Below, in pieces: positions 34,294 to 43,453 of a stretch of DNA of 64,000 nucleotides. Within the stretch, counting starts at the first letter, position 1. Every line of letters begins with the position of its first letter. The notes beneath the pieces are model-generated. The model was not told the origin of the DNA and did no database searches. It was given only the letters and a program-made list of their open reading frames with translations. The position numbers and the translations under genes were made by a program. This DNA comes from DATAPE01 sp034667525. Lineage in GTDB: Bacteria > Actinomycetota > CADDZG01 > WHSQ01. Location of the stretch: the NCBI GenBank assembly GCA_034667525.1, contig JAXDJO010000017.1, positions 1-64,000 of the forward strand. The letters run 5' to 3'.

Positions 34294-34542
34294 TTAGTGG
34301 TGACGGCAGGATCGGCAGATCCAGTAAGAGCGGCCACCCAACGGCCGTCTGACGTGGGCCATTTTCAACATGAGGATGATCTTGTGGCAGCTCTTGCACT
34401 GACGAATGAGGGAAAGAGGTCGGGGGTGATGTGCCTCCCGAAACGGCACGAAAGGATGTTCGTGGAGTCCTCCGTAAGGGATCTCGTCTCCACATATCGG
34501 ACAACCCCACTGGTGGTCGTCCCTGTCGATGTTGTAGTCCAT
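34294..34542 (-). CDS. Possible small zinc-ribbon protein
   Basis: The 82-residue frame contains three CxxC pairs: CPIC near residue 14, CKSC near 49 and CRSC near 76, with many His residues, consistent with binding one or two zinc ions. No ribosome site is clear and the family is not recognised. It lies upstream of the sigma factor on the same strand. Confidence 0.4.
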   Translation of the reverse strand: MDYNIDRDDHQWGCPICGDEIPYGGLHEHPFVPFREAHHPRPLSLIRQCKSCHKIILMLKMAHVRRPLGGRSYWICRSCRHH

Positions 34543-34645
34543 CCGTGAGTTATCGGCAGCTCGCCGGAGCTAGGTGATAGGCACCTGTGCCGGCTGTTAC
34601 CGTCGGCTCTCCACGGCTAGGAGGAAAAGAGTCCAGGTGTTGAGC

Positions 34646-35785
34646 ATGCATAGAGCGCCGCGCGCGACCACTCGGGTGCTGGTTGTTGTGCTGATTGCTG
34701 TTGTAACAAGCGTCTGGACAGGAGTCGCGTCAGCCTCCTCTGGCCCGAATCTGCTTGGCAACGGAACCTTCGAAGCCGGTACAACGACTGGCTGGACGGC
34801 GGTGGGATCCACACTGACGGTGGCCTCTGACGCCTTTAGCGGAAGCTGGGATGGGAAGGCGGCCAACAATGGGGTCGCCACCTTCGGTCTGAGGGCCGTG
34901 CCTCGTCCGGTGACTCGCGGCACCGCCGGAGCGCAATACACGGCTTCAGGCATGGTTCGCAGTGACACTCCTGGGGGTTCGGTATGCATCTTCTTGATTG
35001 AATATTCATCGGGTGGTAGTCAGGTCCATCAGACTTCTTCCTGCACCAAATCCCAGTCCAGTTGGAGCCCGCTGGCGGACAACACAGTTTCACTTGCCAA
35101 CGCCGACGATTCTCTCTCCATGGTTGTTCGCGAGAAGAACGCGGCCGTGGACGACAGTTTCGAAGTCGATAATCTCAGCCTTTCGCAACAGACATTTACG
35201 CCCACTGACGTTGGTCTCTGGACAATGAACGAGACCTCCGGCGGGACCATGCTGGATTCAGGTGCTGCCCCAGCGAACGATGGCACCCTCAATAACGTGA
35301 CGCTGGGAGTGCCCGGAGTTGATGGCAGCACCGGCTATGGCTTTACCCGCGGCTACGTCAGCGTCCCGGACGATCCATCGTTGAACCCAGGGAGTGCGAA
35401 CGTCAAGGTCTCGATCTCTGCGGATCCGTCGTCTTTGCCTACCAGCGGCGATTTTGATGTCATGCGTAAGGGAGATTCGCCGGCACAGCAGATCAAGATG
35501 GAACTCCTACAGTCAGGTGCCCTGCTGTGCTCCTTCCGCGGAACCAGTGGCAGCAAGGAGGTTTCCAGTACGGTAACCCTGCTCCCCAACACCGGTTATC
35601 ACACTCTGCAGTGCGTTAAGACGACAACTCAGATACAAGCGGTGGTTGACGGCTCCGTTTCGGTGCTAAACGCCACGATTGGCTGTATCTCTAATACCGC
35701 CCCGGTTGTAATCGGTGCCCACGGCGACGGCAGTTACGACTTTTACCGCGGATCTTTGGACGAAGCAGTAATTACGATCGGTTAG
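34646..35785 (+). CDS. Secreted protein with CBM-like and LamG-like domains
   Basis: The ~379-residue protein has a signal peptide (MHRAPRATTRVLVVVLIAVV, cleavage after ASA near residue 30). Next, residues 33-170 resemble a carbohydrate-binding module: NLLGNGTFEAGTTTGWTAVG with the final FEVDNLSLS strand. Residues 180-379 form a laminin-G-like lectin domain (DVGLWTMNETSGGTMLDSGA, GYVSVPDDPSLNPG, YRGSLDEAVI). No catalytic domain. It likely binds glycans outside the cell. The ATG at 34646 was chosen for the signal peptide; GTG 34637 is possible. Confidence 0.75.
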   Translation: MHRAPRATTRVLVVVLIAVVTSVWTGVASASSGPNLLGNGTFEAGTTTGWTAVGSTLTVASDAFSGSWDGKAANNGVATFGLRAVPRPVTRGTAGAQYTASGMVRSDTPGGSVCIFLIEYSSGGSQVHQTSSCTKSQSSWSPLADNTVSLANADDSLSMVVREKNAAVDDSFEVDNLSLSQQTFTPTDVGLWTMNETSGGTMLDSGAAPANDGTLNNVTLGVPGVDGSTGYGFTRGYVSVPDDPSLNPGSANVKVSISADPSSLPTSGDFDVMRKGDSPAQQIKMELLQSGALLCSFRGTSGSKEVSSTVTLLPNTGYHTLQCVKTTTQIQAVVDGSVSVLNATIGCISNTAPVVIGAHGDGSYDFYRGSLDEAVITIG

Positions 35786-35815
35786 ACGGCCAACTAACAG
35801 GTACGGTTTTGCGTC

Positions 35816-37081
35816 ATGCAGGTGTCAAAGCATCCGGCGAGCTTCAGGATCTGGGGGCTGGCGGCGGTACTTACGGTCATGGCCCCGGCTTGTGTATCGA
35901 AGGGCGCGACCGGTCCGCCTCCGACCACCATCGCGCACATGCCCACCTCCGTGCACAAGTCCAGTGCGGCACCCAAGCCCACCACCGTGTCACCTACTCC
36001 GATCGCCCTCCCCAGCCCACCCCTTTCCTGCGCGCACAAGGTGCTCCACCATTTGACGCTGCCACAGCGCGTCGGGCAGCTCTTCGCGCTGGGGCTCGCT
36101 AGCGACCGATTGGGACCCGCCGAATTGGACGTGATACGAACTCACCACGTTGGATCCGTGTGGTTTACCGAGACCACGACTTCAGGAGTAGCCAGCGTCC
36201 GAGCGGTTGCGACTGCCGTGCAGGCGCAGGCCACACGAGTCGCGACGGGCGGCGTTCGGTTCTATGTGGCAGCGAACCAAGAAGGTGGCGTGATTCAAGC
36301 ACTACAGGGCGTGGGGTTCTCCCCGATTCCAAGCGCCGTGACCCAAGGGATGTCCCCACCGTCGACGTTGCGACGTGACGCGCTCGTATGGGGCCGCCAG
36401 CTGTCCGAGGCCGGGGTGAATCTTGATTTTTCGCCGGTGATGGATGTCGTGCCGCCAGGTACCGACGCCCTGAATCAACCGATCGGTGCGTTGCAGAGAG
36501 AGTTTGGCCACGACCCTGCAACCGTAGCGAAACACGGTCGGTCATTCATCCACGGCATGTCTGATGCCGGCGTCGCGACAACCGCCAAACATTTTCCCGG
36601 CCTGGGCCGGGTTCGGGGGAACACCGACAACGTGGCCGGAGTCACCGACACCTCCACAACTGGGACGAGCGCGTCCCTGCGTTCGTTCCGAGCTGCCGTC
36701 ACTGCCGGTGTGCCCTTCGTCATGGTCGCTCTGGCTACCTATACGCAGATCGATGCCGCTCATCTTGCGGTGTTCTCGCCGGCCGTGATGCGCCTGCTGC
36801 GCGCTGGGATGGGCTTCAAGGGCGTGATCACATCGGATGATCTCGGTGCGGCGAAGGCAGTGGCCGGCCTGGCCCCCGCGAGTCGGGCGATCGACTTCCT
36901 GACGGCGGGCGGTGACCTGATCGTCTCGAAGACCGTCGCTCCGACGGTAGCGATGACAGATGCAGTGGTGGCCCGAGCCTCAACAGACCCTTCATTCGCC
37001 GCCCGCGTCAACGACGCGGTACGCCACGTCCTCGCAGCCAAGGATGCGTCGGGCCTTCTCCCCTGCTCATCGAATCAGTGA
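35816..37081 (+). CDS. Glycoside hydrolase family 3 lipoprotein (NagZ-like)
   Basis: The 421-residue protein has a lipobox (LTVMAPAC), a Thr/Pro linker and a GH3 N-terminal TIM barrel: LPQRVGQLFALGL, GSVWFTETT, VAANQEGGVIQAL, LDFSPVMDVVPPG, TTAKHFPGLGRVRGNTD and the nucleophile Asp in FKGVITSDDLGAA. Family members are beta-N-acetylglucosaminidases acting on peptidoglycan or chitin fragments; the KHFPG motif supports NagZ type. It is membrane-anchored outside the cell. Preceded 30 bp upstream by the LamG protein gene, same direction. Confidence 0.88.
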   Translation: MQVSKHPASFRIWGLAAVLTVMAPACVSKGATGPPPTTIAHMPTSVHKSSAAPKPTTVSPTPIALPSPPLSCAHKVLHHLTLPQRVGQLFALGLASDRLGPAELDVIRTHHVGSVWFTETTTSGVASVRAVATAVQAQATRVATGGVRFYVAANQEGGVIQALQGVGFSPIPSAVTQGMSPPSTLRRDALVWGRQLSEAGVNLDFSPVMDVVPPGTDALNQPIGALQREFGHDPATVAKHGRSFIHGMSDAGVATTAKHFPGLGRVRGNTDNVAGVTDTSTTGTSASLRSFRAAVTAGVPFVMVALATYTQIDAAHLAVFSPAVMRLLRAGMGFKGVITSDDLGAAKAVAGLAPASRAIDFLTAGGDLIVSKTVAPTVAMTDAVVARASTDPSFAARVNDAVRHVLAAKDASGLLPCSSNQ

Positions 37082-37173
37082 AAATGCCGCAGAACTGGGT
37101 CGCTAGACCAGGGTCCTTAAGCAGGAGTCTTGGCGAATAGTCTCTCGCGCCCAGTTCGAAGGAGGACGGTGGC

Positions 37174-38832
37174 TTGGCCAAGCCCATAATTCTTACGGTT
37201 GACGATGATCCTGCCGTCTCTCAGGCGATCACCCGCGACCTGCGAAGGCAGTACGGGTCCGAATACCAGATCGTCCGTGCTCTGTCGGGTGCCGATGCGC
37301 TTAGCGTTCTAACGCAATTCGCCCTCCGGGAAAGATCCGTTGCCCTTATCGTGTCGGATCAGCGGATGCCCGCCATGACCGGTGTGGAATTCCTCGAGCA
37401 GACGCGGACCCACGCACCCGTTGCGAAGCTGGTGCTACTGACCGCCTACGCCGACACCGAAGTGGCGATCGCTGCGATCAACGACATAGACCTCGATTAC
37501 TACTTGCTTAAGCCATGGGATCCTCCCGAGGAACGGCTGTATCCGGTCCTGGACGACTTGCTGAACGACTGGCGTGAGGGCCACTTTGATGATGCCGGTG
37601 GACTCCGCGTGGTTGGCGATCGCTGGTCAGAACGCAGTTACGATGTGAAGACCTTCCTGGCACGGAACCATGTTCCATACCGCTGGTTCGACCTGGAACG
37701 CGACGACGAAGCCCGGCGACTCCAGGATCTGGCGAGCGCAGCCGCGACAGACCTGCCACTGGTGTTGATTCCCGATGGCGAGACGTTGCGCGCTCCATCG
37801 AACCTGGATCTTGCGAACGCTCTTGGTCTCCGAACCAGCGCGCAACAGCCGCTCTACGACCTTTGCATCGTCGGCGGCGGACCGGCAGGCTTGGCAGCCG
37901 CGGTTTATGGGGCATCGGAAGGACTCCAAACGATTGTCATCGAACGAGAGGGGCCAGGAGGACAGGCCGGCCAGAGCGCGTCCATCGAGAACTACCTCGG
38001 ATTTCCTAAGGGCTTGACGGGGGCCGACCTCACTCACCGCGCCGTCGCGCAGGCGCGTCGTTTCGGAGCCGAGATGGTCCTCGCGCGCGACGTTGTTGGA
38101 TTCGAGGTGCGCGAGCCGGTTCGAGCGGTGCGTTTCGCCGACAGCGGCGAGATCGAAGCGCGGGCGGTGGTCGTAGCAACAGGTGTCTCGTACCGGATGG
38201 TCGAAGCTCCGGGACTCCGTGAGCTCACGGGCCGCGGCGTCTACTACGGCACCACCCCGAACGAAGTGGTCTCCTGTGAGGGCGAGGACGTCTACATCGT
38301 CGGTGCGGCTAACTCGGCGGGCCAGGCAGCACTGAATCTCGCTCGCTACGCCCGTCGCGTGGTGATGCTGGTGCGTTCGGATTCGTTGGAGAAATCGATG
38401 TCGCGGTATCTCGTCGAGCGCATCCTCGCAGCCGAGAAGATCGAGGTGCGGCTTCAAGCGGAGATCGTTGCCGGACGCGGCGACGGTCACCTCGAGACGA
38501 TCACGGTCGCCGATCGGGCCGCGGGGACCGAGGAGGAGGTGGCGACGAACTGGGTCTTCGCTTTCATCGGTGCATCGCCGCGCACGGACTGGCTGGGTAA
38601 GGATGTCGCTCGCGACGACAAGGGGGCAGTCATCACCGGTCAGGATCTGTTGACCCGGAAAGACGAGCCTCGGTGGCCGCTCACTCGTGCCCCCTTCGCG
38701 CTGGAGACGAGCGTGCCCGGTGTGTTCGCGGCAGGCGACGTGCGGCTCGATTCCATGAAGCGGGTAGCTTCCGCCGTCGGCGAGGGAGCCATGTCCGTTT
38801 ATCTGGTGCACCGGTATCTGGCAACCATCTGA
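37174..38832 (+). CDS. Receiver-glutaredoxin-like-thioredoxin-reductase-like fusion
   Basis: The 552-residue protein has three parts. Residues 1-125 are a response-regulator receiver with Asp10-12, phospho-Asp62 in IVSDQRMPAM and Lys in YYLLKPW. Residues 145-215 resemble a glutaredoxin fold (VKTFLARNHVPYRWFDLERD) with no CxxC. Residues 220-552 are a flavoprotein of thioredoxin-reductase type: CIVGGGPAGLAAAVYG, GPGGQAGQSASIENYLGFPK, IVGAANSAGQAALN and VFAAGDVR. The redox CxxC expected after GVYY is replaced by GTTP, so electrons cannot pass to a disulfide by the normal route. It overlaps a sensor kinase gene. TTG start. Confidence 0.85.
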   Translation: MAKPIILTVDDDPAVSQAITRDLRRQYGSEYQIVRALSGADALSVLTQFALRERSVALIVSDQRMPAMTGVEFLEQTRTHAPVAKLVLLTAYADTEVAIAAINDIDLDYYLLKPWDPPEERLYPVLDDLLNDWREGHFDDAGGLRVVGDRWSERSYDVKTFLARNHVPYRWFDLERDDEARRLQDLASAAATDLPLVLIPDGETLRAPSNLDLANALGLRTSAQQPLYDLCIVGGGPAGLAAAVYGASEGLQTIVIEREGPGGQAGQSASIENYLGFPKGLTGADLTHRAVAQARRFGAEMVLARDVVGFEVREPVRAVRFADSGEIEARAVVVATGVSYRMVEAPGLRELTGRGVYYGTTPNEVVSCEGEDVYIVGAANSAGQAALNLARYARRVVMLVRSDSLEKSMSRYLVERILAAEKIEVRLQAEIVAGRGDGHLETITVADRAAGTEEEVATNWVFAFIGASPRTDWLGKDVARDDKGAVITGQDLLTRKDEPRWPLTRAPFALETSVPGVFAAGDVRLDSMKRVASAVGEGAMSVYLVHRYLATI

Positions 38833-40217
38833 TGGACATCGAGGAGCTTCGTTCTCTCTTTTTGTTCGCAGGCCTCAGCAACCAGCAGTTGCTCCAGATC
38901 GGCGACGTTGGCGACTCGGTTTCCTTCTCCGACGGCGAGGTCCTCTTCCAGGAGGGCGAACCCGCGGATTTCTGGTGGGTGTTGCTCGAGGGGCGGGTCG
39001 AGCTGTTGCGCCGCTCGGGCCATGAGCAATCTGTATTCAGCGTCATGGACCGTCCCGGCGTCTGGTCGGGAGGCTTCCGTGCGTGGACCGACTCCCCCGG
39101 CTACCTCGCGACCGGTCGCGCTGCCGGTTCTGGACGCATGCTCCGGGTGCCGGCGGTGGCGCTCGGCGAGCTCGTTCGAGCCTGGTTCCCGTTCGGGGTG
39201 CACTTGATCGTCGGATTCTTTCAGACGGTTCGGATGATGGAGGCGATGTCGCGCCAGCGCGAAGCACTGGTTGCGCTAGGTACGTTGGCGGCTGGGTTGG
39301 CCCACGAGCTCAATAATCCGGCCTCCGCCGCGACGCGGGCGGTTGATGCGCTGCACACGACCTACGACACGCTCTTGGCTTCCCTGGTGGGGCTTGCCGA
39401 GGGGGGGCTGGCGCCGGAGCAGTTCATGATGATGGAGTCCCTGCGTCGTGAGGTCGAAGCATCCTCTGCCAGCCTCGATCCACTTGAAGTCGCGGATCGA
39501 GAGGAAGCGCTCACCGACTGGCTCGACGCCCACGATGTCATCGGTCCGTGGCGCATCGCGCCGGTTCTCGCCGTAGCTGGAGTCGAGCTGTCGTGGTGCG
39601 AGCGGGTTGCCGACCTGCTCGACTCCTCCGTTCTGGGCCCTGGCCTCGAATGGGTAGCGAGCACTCTATCGGCCAGCGTCCTACTCTCCGAGATCAAGGA
39701 GTCGACAGGCCGCGTCTCGAATCTCGTTTCGACGGTGAAGTCTTACTCGCAGCTGGACCGTGCTTCGCTCCAGCTGATCGATATCACTGAAGGGATCGAC
39801 AGCACGCTTGTGGTACTCGGCGAGAAACTCCAGGACATCACGATCGTTCGTGACTACCCTGAGGACTTGTCGCCCATTGAAGCGATCCCCGGCGAGCTGA
39901 ACCAGGTCTGGACGAATCTCATCGACAACGCCGTCGATGCGATGGAGGGACGGGGGACGCTTCGTGTCTCCGCACGGTCGGGCGGCGATGACGTTGTTGT
40001 CGAGATTGCGGACACGGGCGCGGGGATACCTGCTGACGTGCAAGCTCGGGCTTTCGAGCCGTTCTTCACGACCAAGGACGTCGGCAAGGGCACCGGCCTG
40101 GGCCTCGACATCTCACGCCGGATCATCGTGGAGCGTCACCACGGTGACATCACGATCGTCTCGAAGCCGGGCGAAACGATCGTCACGGTGAAGCTGCCGA
40201 AGAACAGGCGTCCTTGA
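38832..40217 (+). CDS. cNMP-binding-domain sensor histidine kinase
   Basis: The 461-residue kinase begins with a cyclic-nucleotide-binding-type domain (residues 5-115: LFAGLSNQQLLQI, DGEVLFQEGEPADFWWVLLE), followed by a dimerisation helix with phospho-His158 in LAAGLAHELNNPASA and an HATPase domain with NLIDNAVDAM, DTGAGIP and TGLGLDISRRI. It has no membrane segment. The ATG overlaps the stop of the receiver-flavoprotein gene (TGATG), so the two are likely sensor and partner. An upstream longer frame within the preceding gene is unsupported. Confidence 0.87.
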   Translation: MDIEELRSLFLFAGLSNQQLLQIGDVGDSVSFSDGEVLFQEGEPADFWWVLLEGRVELLRRSGHEQSVFSVMDRPGVWSGGFRAWTDSPGYLATGRAAGSGRMLRVPAVALGELVRAWFPFGVHLIVGFFQTVRMMEAMSRQREALVALGTLAAGLAHELNNPASAATRAVDALHTTYDTLLASLVGLAEGGLAPEQFMMMESLRREVEASSASLDPLEVADREEALTDWLDAHDVIGPWRIAPVLAVAGVELSWCERVADLLDSSVLGPGLEWVASTLSASVLLSEIKESTGRVSNLVSTVKSYSQLDRASLQLIDITEGIDSTLVVLGEKLQDITIVRDYPEDLSPIEAIPGELNQVWTNLIDNAVDAMEGRGTLRVSARSGGDDVVVEIADTGAGIPADVQARAFEPFFTTKDVGKGTGLGLDISRRIIVERHHGDITIVSKPGETIVTVKLPKNRRP

Positions 40218-40297
40218 AACGCCCATGCAAACCGTTTAGAGGGCGACCTCGGAGTAGCGATGTGAGGTGGCCCGCCAGCCGGTGGGTTCTTGTCGGG

Positions 40298-41068
40298 CTA
40301 GCCCGTTCCCAAGGCCCACTGGCGTGACACCGTGCGGGACGAGAGGGCACGGTTGTACACGGCAACCTCGTCGATCTTGCCATGCCAGAACGAGGTGGGT
40401 TTGGGGCAACAGTCGTACTCGGCACCGATCGTGAACTTCGCCGAATGTGGCGGGCGCTTCCTAGATACGAAGCTGGCTTGTCGCCTGCCATTGACGTAAA
40501 GATGTCCCCGGTTCGAAGCGTTGACGGTTACTACCACCTGATAGATCTTGCCGATCACCGGCTTCGTCTTCGAATAAGCGACAACGCAACCGGACCCCTC
40601 GCAATCGTGAAACTTGAACTTATTTGTTGGCTCGTCGCGGAAGAGAGAGATGCTGTTGCCACCATTGCTGGTGTTGAACGCCAGGATGTGTCCTTCAACC
40701 GAAGTGGTCTTCGTCTTTACCCATGCCTCGAGCGTGTAGCCCTTCGACCATGATGATTTGGAACGCGAGGTCAACTCGTTCGCGGTCACGCGGTCGTCTC
40801 TTCCGTCAAAGAGCGCCGACTTGTTGCGACTCGTGCGGATGAGACCTCTCCGGCGTAGACGAGGTCGCCCGTGGTATCTGCCCGGGTAGTGTCGTCCTAC
40901 CCGCGGGTAGGCGATGGTGCCGGATCTCTCGTTCAGTCGCCAGTAGGCAACCGGATCGCTCCTGACGATGGCTTTCCTGTAGTTGCTGAGCGAACCCAGC
41001 GCGTTCCCGGTCAACAGCAGGAACGCCATCGTCAAACCCACGACTGCTCTGATCCTGATCGTCCTCAC
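40298..41068 (-). CDS. Secreted LamG-domain protein
   Basis: The 256-residue protein has a signal peptide (MRTIRIRAVVGLTMAFLLLT, cleavage near NALG-S) and a single laminin-G-like domain: RSDPVAYWRLNE, SALFDGRDDRVTAN, YTLEAWVKTKTTSVEGHILA, FKFHDCEGSGC and FTIGAEYDCCPKPTSFW. The Cys in HDCE..GC and DCC are shared with the LamG domain at 45144-47027. Such domains bind glycans. Start: GTG preceded by GGGAG. Very basic middle region (RPRLRRRGLIR). Confidence 0.8.
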   Translation of the reverse strand: MRTIRIRAVVGLTMAFLLLTGNALGSLSNYRKAIVRSDPVAYWRLNERSGTIAYPRVGRHYPGRYHGRPRLRRRGLIRTSRNKSALFDGRDDRVTANELTSRSKSSWSKGYTLEAWVKTKTTSVEGHILAFNTSNGGNSISLFRDEPTNKFKFHDCEGSGCVVAYSKTKPVIGKIYQVVVTVNASNRGHLYVNGRRQASFVSRKRPPHSAKFTIGAEYDCCPKPTSFWHGKIDEVAVYNRALSSRTVSRQWALGTG

Positions 41069-41396
41069 AGGCTCCCTGCCTCCACTCCGTAGTTAATTCG
41101 AGCTATTCCTATAGTCCTTTCGAGGGGGCGAGAGTAGTCCTACAGTCGGACATTGGCCAGCCCAACAGACGACATTTCCCATTTGTCCCCCCGCTCGGAG
41201 CCTGGTCCAGCCGGGCGAGCCCTCGGGAGAGCTCCAGCCTGTTCGGGGTCAGCGGATCGCTGACCGAAACGGATTCTCAAGGACGCCCCAGTGCCGGTCG
41301 AACTTCCCCGGATAGGGCGCCGTCGCAGGGCGGTTGCAGAGGTGGCCGATCCAGGCGGGTCGAGATGGGGCGGAGCTCCAAGTCGGAGGTGTTTCG
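41069..41396. other. Intergenic region between divergent genes
   Basis: This 328 bp region lies between the LamG gene (minus) and the beta-helix gene (plus). It must contain both promoters, and CGGAGG near its right end is the ribosome site of the beta-helix gene. No gene or repeat was recognised. Confidence 0.4.
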
Positions 41397-42443
41397 ATGA
41401 AAACGGATTCCTTGCAGCGAACGGTGGCCTGTTTCCTGGTCGGCATCTTGATGTGGAGTCTTGCTGCGTTGTCGCTGGGCGGGCCGGCGCACGCGTCGAT
41501 GTCCCGGACCGATTCGAAGGTTGTTCCCTCCACTTGCAGCGGCGTTTCGATCTCACCCAGCATGAAGCTGGCTAACCAGATTGCCAGTGCACCGGCGGGA
41601 ACGACCTTCTGCATCCACGCCGGTACTTACGTGCTAGGCACAGCGGCGCTGGAGCCGAAAGACAATGACAAGCTGATCGGTGATCCGGTAACGAGGGGGA
41701 GCAACGGCAGCATCTCGGCCCCCACCAAGATCGTGGGCTCCGGGCCTGCCATCATCGATCTGAATCCGGGGGCCTTGATCGTCGCGGTGACTGGAGTCCT
41801 GATCCAGAATCTAGACATCAGTGGTGCCCAGGGGACGATAGTGTGCAAACCCAAGTGCGGACGGGGAATCTCCCAAGGCGACAATCTCACGGTGTCGTAC
41901 TCGCGCATCCACAACAATCTCCTTGACGGGATCGGCGGCCTCGGCGCGGGGGCGCTTGTAAGCCACGTCGAGATCGATCACAACGGATCAACGATCTTCT
42001 ATCACTGCTGTGCTGCGGGCATCAAATCTACCGATGCCTATACATTCCAGAACTCCTATGTCCACGACAATGTAGGCAACGGCGTGTGGCAAGACGGTTG
42101 CGGCACTAACTTCAAAGTGACCAATAACATCATCATTGGAAACTCGATCTCGGGTGTGCGTTACGAGCACAACACGATCTGCGATGGCGTGGCGACGATC
42201 ACCCACAACACCATCGAGAACAACAACTCGTCGCTGATCGGTGGCTCAGGTGGAGTGGCGATCAGCTCTGCTCCCGGGGCTACGGTGGCATACAACGTTT
42301 TCGGCGGGAACAAACTTGGCGGCATCTATGTCGGGGGAACCCGGGGGCCGCTCACCGGAACCTGGATCCACGACAACACGATGAATGGCGACGCCGTTAA
42401 GGGTTGCGACCTGACCGGGGTGACCTGCTCCAACAACCTGTAG
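41397..42443 (+). CDS. Secreted right-handed beta-helix protein
   Basis: The 348-residue protein has a signal peptide (MKTDSLQRTVACFLVGILMW, cleavage after AHA near 33) and a parallel beta-helix of the pectate-lyase-like type: the first turn TTFCIHAGTYVLG, then GVLIQNLDISG, DNLTVSYSRIHNN, TFQNSYVHDNVGNGVWQDGC, FKVTNNIIIGNSISGVRYEH and ATITHNTIENNNSS. Asn ladders are evident. No lyase catalytic residues can be assigned. Cys pairs probably form disulfides. GGAGG before ATG 41397. Confidence 0.8.
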   Translation: MKTDSLQRTVACFLVGILMWSLAALSLGGPAHASMSRTDSKVVPSTCSGVSISPSMKLANQIASAPAGTTFCIHAGTYVLGTAALEPKDNDKLIGDPVTRGSNGSISAPTKIVGSGPAIIDLNPGALIVAVTGVLIQNLDISGAQGTIVCKPKCGRGISQGDNLTVSYSRIHNNLLDGIGGLGAGALVSHVEIDHNGSTIFYHCCAAGIKSTDAYTFQNSYVHDNVGNGVWQDGCGTNFKVTNNIIIGNSISGVRYEHNTICDGVATITHNTIENNNSSLIGGSGGVAISSAPGATVAYNVFGGNKLGGIYVGGTRGPLTGTWIHDNTMNGDAVKGCDLTGVTCSNNL

Positions 42444-42542
42444 ACGGCTTGTCAAAGATCTTCGGTCCGGTACGGCAACCGCTCGTGTATGTGTTTGCTG
42501 CGCGGGGAACCTGTCATGCCACGCGCACATCGCCGGTGTTTC

Positions 42543-43352
42543 ATGGCATCTGTCAGTGAGAATGACGTGATGCGATTGGATCGTGATTCGGTGACGCAGA
42601 GATTGGCTGCCGCTGGCTCCGTCTTTGCCTCCGAGGAGGCCGATGAATTGATGGACGCTTCTGCGGGTGACGTCCACGTGCTCGAGCACCTCGTGGTCCG
42701 GCGCACGATGGGAGAGCCGATCGCATGGCTGACCGGCAGAGTTACTTTCTGTGACCTCGAGTTGTCTGTGGCACCGGGCGTTTACGTGCCTCGACGCCAA
42801 ACGGAGCCTTTGGCCCAACAAGCAGCGACGCTTCTTCCGCCGGCAGGAGTGGCCCTGGATCTCTGCACGGGTGTAGGCGCGGTGGCCGCAGTGATGGGGG
42901 CAGCCGTACCAAACGCCCGTGTGGTCGCAACCGAGATTGATGACACGGCGGCGGAGTGCGCGCGCTCCAACGGAGTGGAGGTCTTCGAAGGCTTTCTCGA
43001 TGATCCGTTACCTCGACAGCTCGAACACTGCGTCGATGTGCTGACCGCCGTGGTTCCGTACGTGCCAACGGGATCACTTCGTTTACTCCCACGTGACGTC
43101 CAGGCATTCGAGCCTGTACTTGCACTCGATGGAGGGGCCGACGGAACCGATCTCTTGGTAGAGGTGGCGCGCAGAAGCCGTCGCTGGTTGAGGCCCCGAG
43201 CGTGGTTGCTCCTCGAGTTGGGCGGCGATCAGGCGGAGCCGATCGGCCGGCTGCTTCATGAGGCTGGCTTTGAGGAAGTGGACACCATGATGGACGGCAG
43301 CGGCGATCCACGTGCGATCTGCGCCCGTATCGGTCGCGTGCCAGGAGGGTGA
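42543..43352 (+). CDS. PrmC-related SAM methyltransferase lacking NPPY
   Basis: The ~269-residue protein has a PrmC-like N-terminal helical domain (LEHLVVRRTMGEPIAWLTGR with VYVPRRQTEPL) and a SAM-binding domain (ALDLCTGVGAVAAVMG, VVATEIDDTAAECAR). PrmC uses an NPPY motif to hold the target glutamine; here the place reads TAVVPYVPTGSL, so only the PY is left. This matches the PrmC-related group of Actinomycetota with unknown substrate, in which the motif is altered. Start ATG 42543; two further in-frame ATGs lie within the first 10 codons. Confidence 0.75.
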   Translation: MASVSENDVMRLDRDSVTQRLAAAGSVFASEEADELMDASAGDVHVLEHLVVRRTMGEPIAWLTGRVTFCDLELSVAPGVYVPRRQTEPLAQQAATLLPPAGVALDLCTGVGAVAAVMGAAVPNARVVATEIDDTAAECARSNGVEVFEGFLDDPLPRQLEHCVDVLTAVVPYVPTGSLRLLPRDVQAFEPVLALDGGADGTDLLVEVARRSRRWLRPRAWLLLELGGDQAEPIGRLLHEAGFEEVDTMMDGSGDPRAICARIGRVPGG

Positions 43353-43453
43353 GAGCGGACGAAAAGCAAGGATCGATTGCTCCCAACTGTGCAAAGACAG
43401 GCAGTCGGTCGCCGAGCGGGAGTCGATGTTCACCTCACCACGCGCCTTGGCCT

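Noticed and set aside
37627..38811. 394-codon open frame on the minus strand
   Set aside because: It is the antisense shadow of the flavoprotein gene; the plus strand has clear FAD and NAD(P) motifs.
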